Shown: positions 63,489 to 64,000 of the stretch, in pieces
Layout of the letters: every line of letters starts with the position of its first letter
How positions within the stretch are numbered: the first letter of the stretch is position 1
From: Gadus chalcogrammus
Taxonomy: Eukaryota; Chordata; Actinopteri; Gadiformes; Gadidae
Assembly (NCBI RefSeq): GCF_026213295.1
Contig: NC_079419.1
Coordinates: 20,650,830-20,714,829, forward strand
Direction: 5' to 3'
DNA: 64,000 nt
The notes under the pieces: model-generated
The model's input: the letters and a program-made list of their open reading frames with translations, nothing else
Told to the model about the DNA's origin: nothing
Databases searched by the model: none
Position numbers and translations under genes: made by a program

Positions 63489-64000
63489 CAACGTGTGAAA
63501 CCACATGTGTCTTGAAAAAAAAGTAATACACCCAAAAAGAAAATGCGTTAAATCACCTCGACATTGATGCCGTCAAATGTTGATAGAAAGTAGCCGTATT
63601 TAATTCCCCACTGATAAATAACCCATGATTTAAATTCTAGGGCCCCCTTCCTTTCAGTCCCACCTGAATCATCTCCTTTCAACCCTTAACCTTATCTCTG
63701 AGCGTATGAATTCTCCTGGGTTCTGGAAAAGGGGAAAAGGGGGGAGCCCCCCTTAAGAACAAGCTTTCCTCTCCCTGTGGCCCCCTTAAATGTTAATGGT
63801 AAAAAAAGATAGCAAAATATGGCTTTTAAGAAAAAAACTATTTCCATGTTATGATCGTAACACAAGGTGAAATGGATCATGTCTAAGCTCCTAAATACTT
63901 CCAATTCCTAGAAAGCACTTTAGCCAGATAGCTCTTCTTCCAGACACTCCGTACTCAAGTCAACGGAAGTAAATGGTTGGACGGGAAATGACAGAGCAGT

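Larger units (their letters stand above)
48518..64000 (-). repeat. tandem array of ~685-bp units each with a tRNA-Asn-type gene
   Basis: Unit starts repeat every 679-693 bp (for example tRNA left ends 54487, 55180, 55864, 56549, 57228, 57913, 58597, 59283, 59975, 60662, 61350, 62034, 62726, 63415). Each unit has the same spacer (CCTCGACATTGATG, TCCTGGGTTCTGGAAAAGGG, GCCAGCTAGCTCTTC) and a minus-strand tRNA. The array is broken once by the duplicated flank (50217-51470) and once by a Harbinger element (52959-54463). It runs past the right edge. Two unit subtypes alternate in places: GATGCCGTCAAATG with TTTAATTCC, and GATGTCTTCAAATG with TTTCATTCC. Confidence 0.95.

Noticed and set aside
52573..63904. 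Frames beginning MEVFRSLDMIHF at 52573-52785, 61628-61840 and 63692-63904
   Set aside because: They fall in the array spacer and are similar only because the units are. No start context, splice site or homology supports them.
48518..64000. Regular repeats as a CRISPR array
   Set aside because: Units are about 685 bp, contain tRNA genes and have conserved spacers, in a vertebrate genome.

Overview
This is a stretch of vertebrate nuclear DNA, most likely from a ray-finned (teleost) fish. It holds one intron-rich single-copy gene, a spliced secreted-protein gene best matched to ANGPTL3, in a background dominated by DNA transposons typical of fish: several hAT families with 8-bp target duplications, PIF/Harbinger elements with 3-bp CTG-type duplications, a Ty3/Gypsy retrotransposon and CR1/L2- and RTE-like LINEs. 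I cannot name the species from sequence alone.

Layout. (1) 1-17.6 kb: angptl3 on the minus strand. Seven coding exons join in phase to a predicted 472-residue protein, and an HNF1-like site plus a TATA-like box lie upstream. Its last intron is about 13.7 kb. It has been filled by a decayed hAT end, a Gypsy element (itself carrying a Harbinger MITE in its integrase and a complete hAT in its 3' LTR), a perfect-TIR element rich in one repeated motif, a palindromic MITE and a 181-bp hAT MITE. (2) 17.6-30.7 kb: intergenic DNA with a split minisatellite and a Harbinger MITE that was hit by an 8.5-kb CR1/L2-like LINE. That LINE was later hit by two further DNA elements, one of which holds an RTE-like LINE that in turn holds a hAT. 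(3) 30.7-46.5 kb: one autonomous-type Harbinger element, about 3.6 kb when its guests are subtracted. It has a Myb/SANT-like gene and a DDE transposase gene facing each other. Four first-level hAT insertions, some with further nested elements, have broken both genes. One of the guests (31835-35568) is a structurally complete hAT with an open three-exon transposase and a perfect 8-bp target duplication. (4) 46.5-48.5 kb: a second, uninterrupted copy of the Harbinger MITE and unassigned flank. (5) 48.5-64.0 kb, running off the right edge: a tandem array of about 685-bp units, each with a tRNA-Asn-type gene on the minus strand. I count 18 tRNA loci: ten full-length with anticodon GTT, two with GTA, one with GAT, four with a 6-nt insertion and one lacking most of the D arm. 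Only three have an oligo-T terminator close behind the gene.

How the parts relate. Only angptl3 and the tRNA array look like host genes. The rest records successive transposon insertions whose order can be read from nested target-site duplications. Three DDE-type transposases are represented (two intact hAT, one interrupted Harbinger), and several non-autonomous elements carry related termini. All identifications come from reading motifs, splice junctions, terminal repeats and target duplications by eye; no database search was run.
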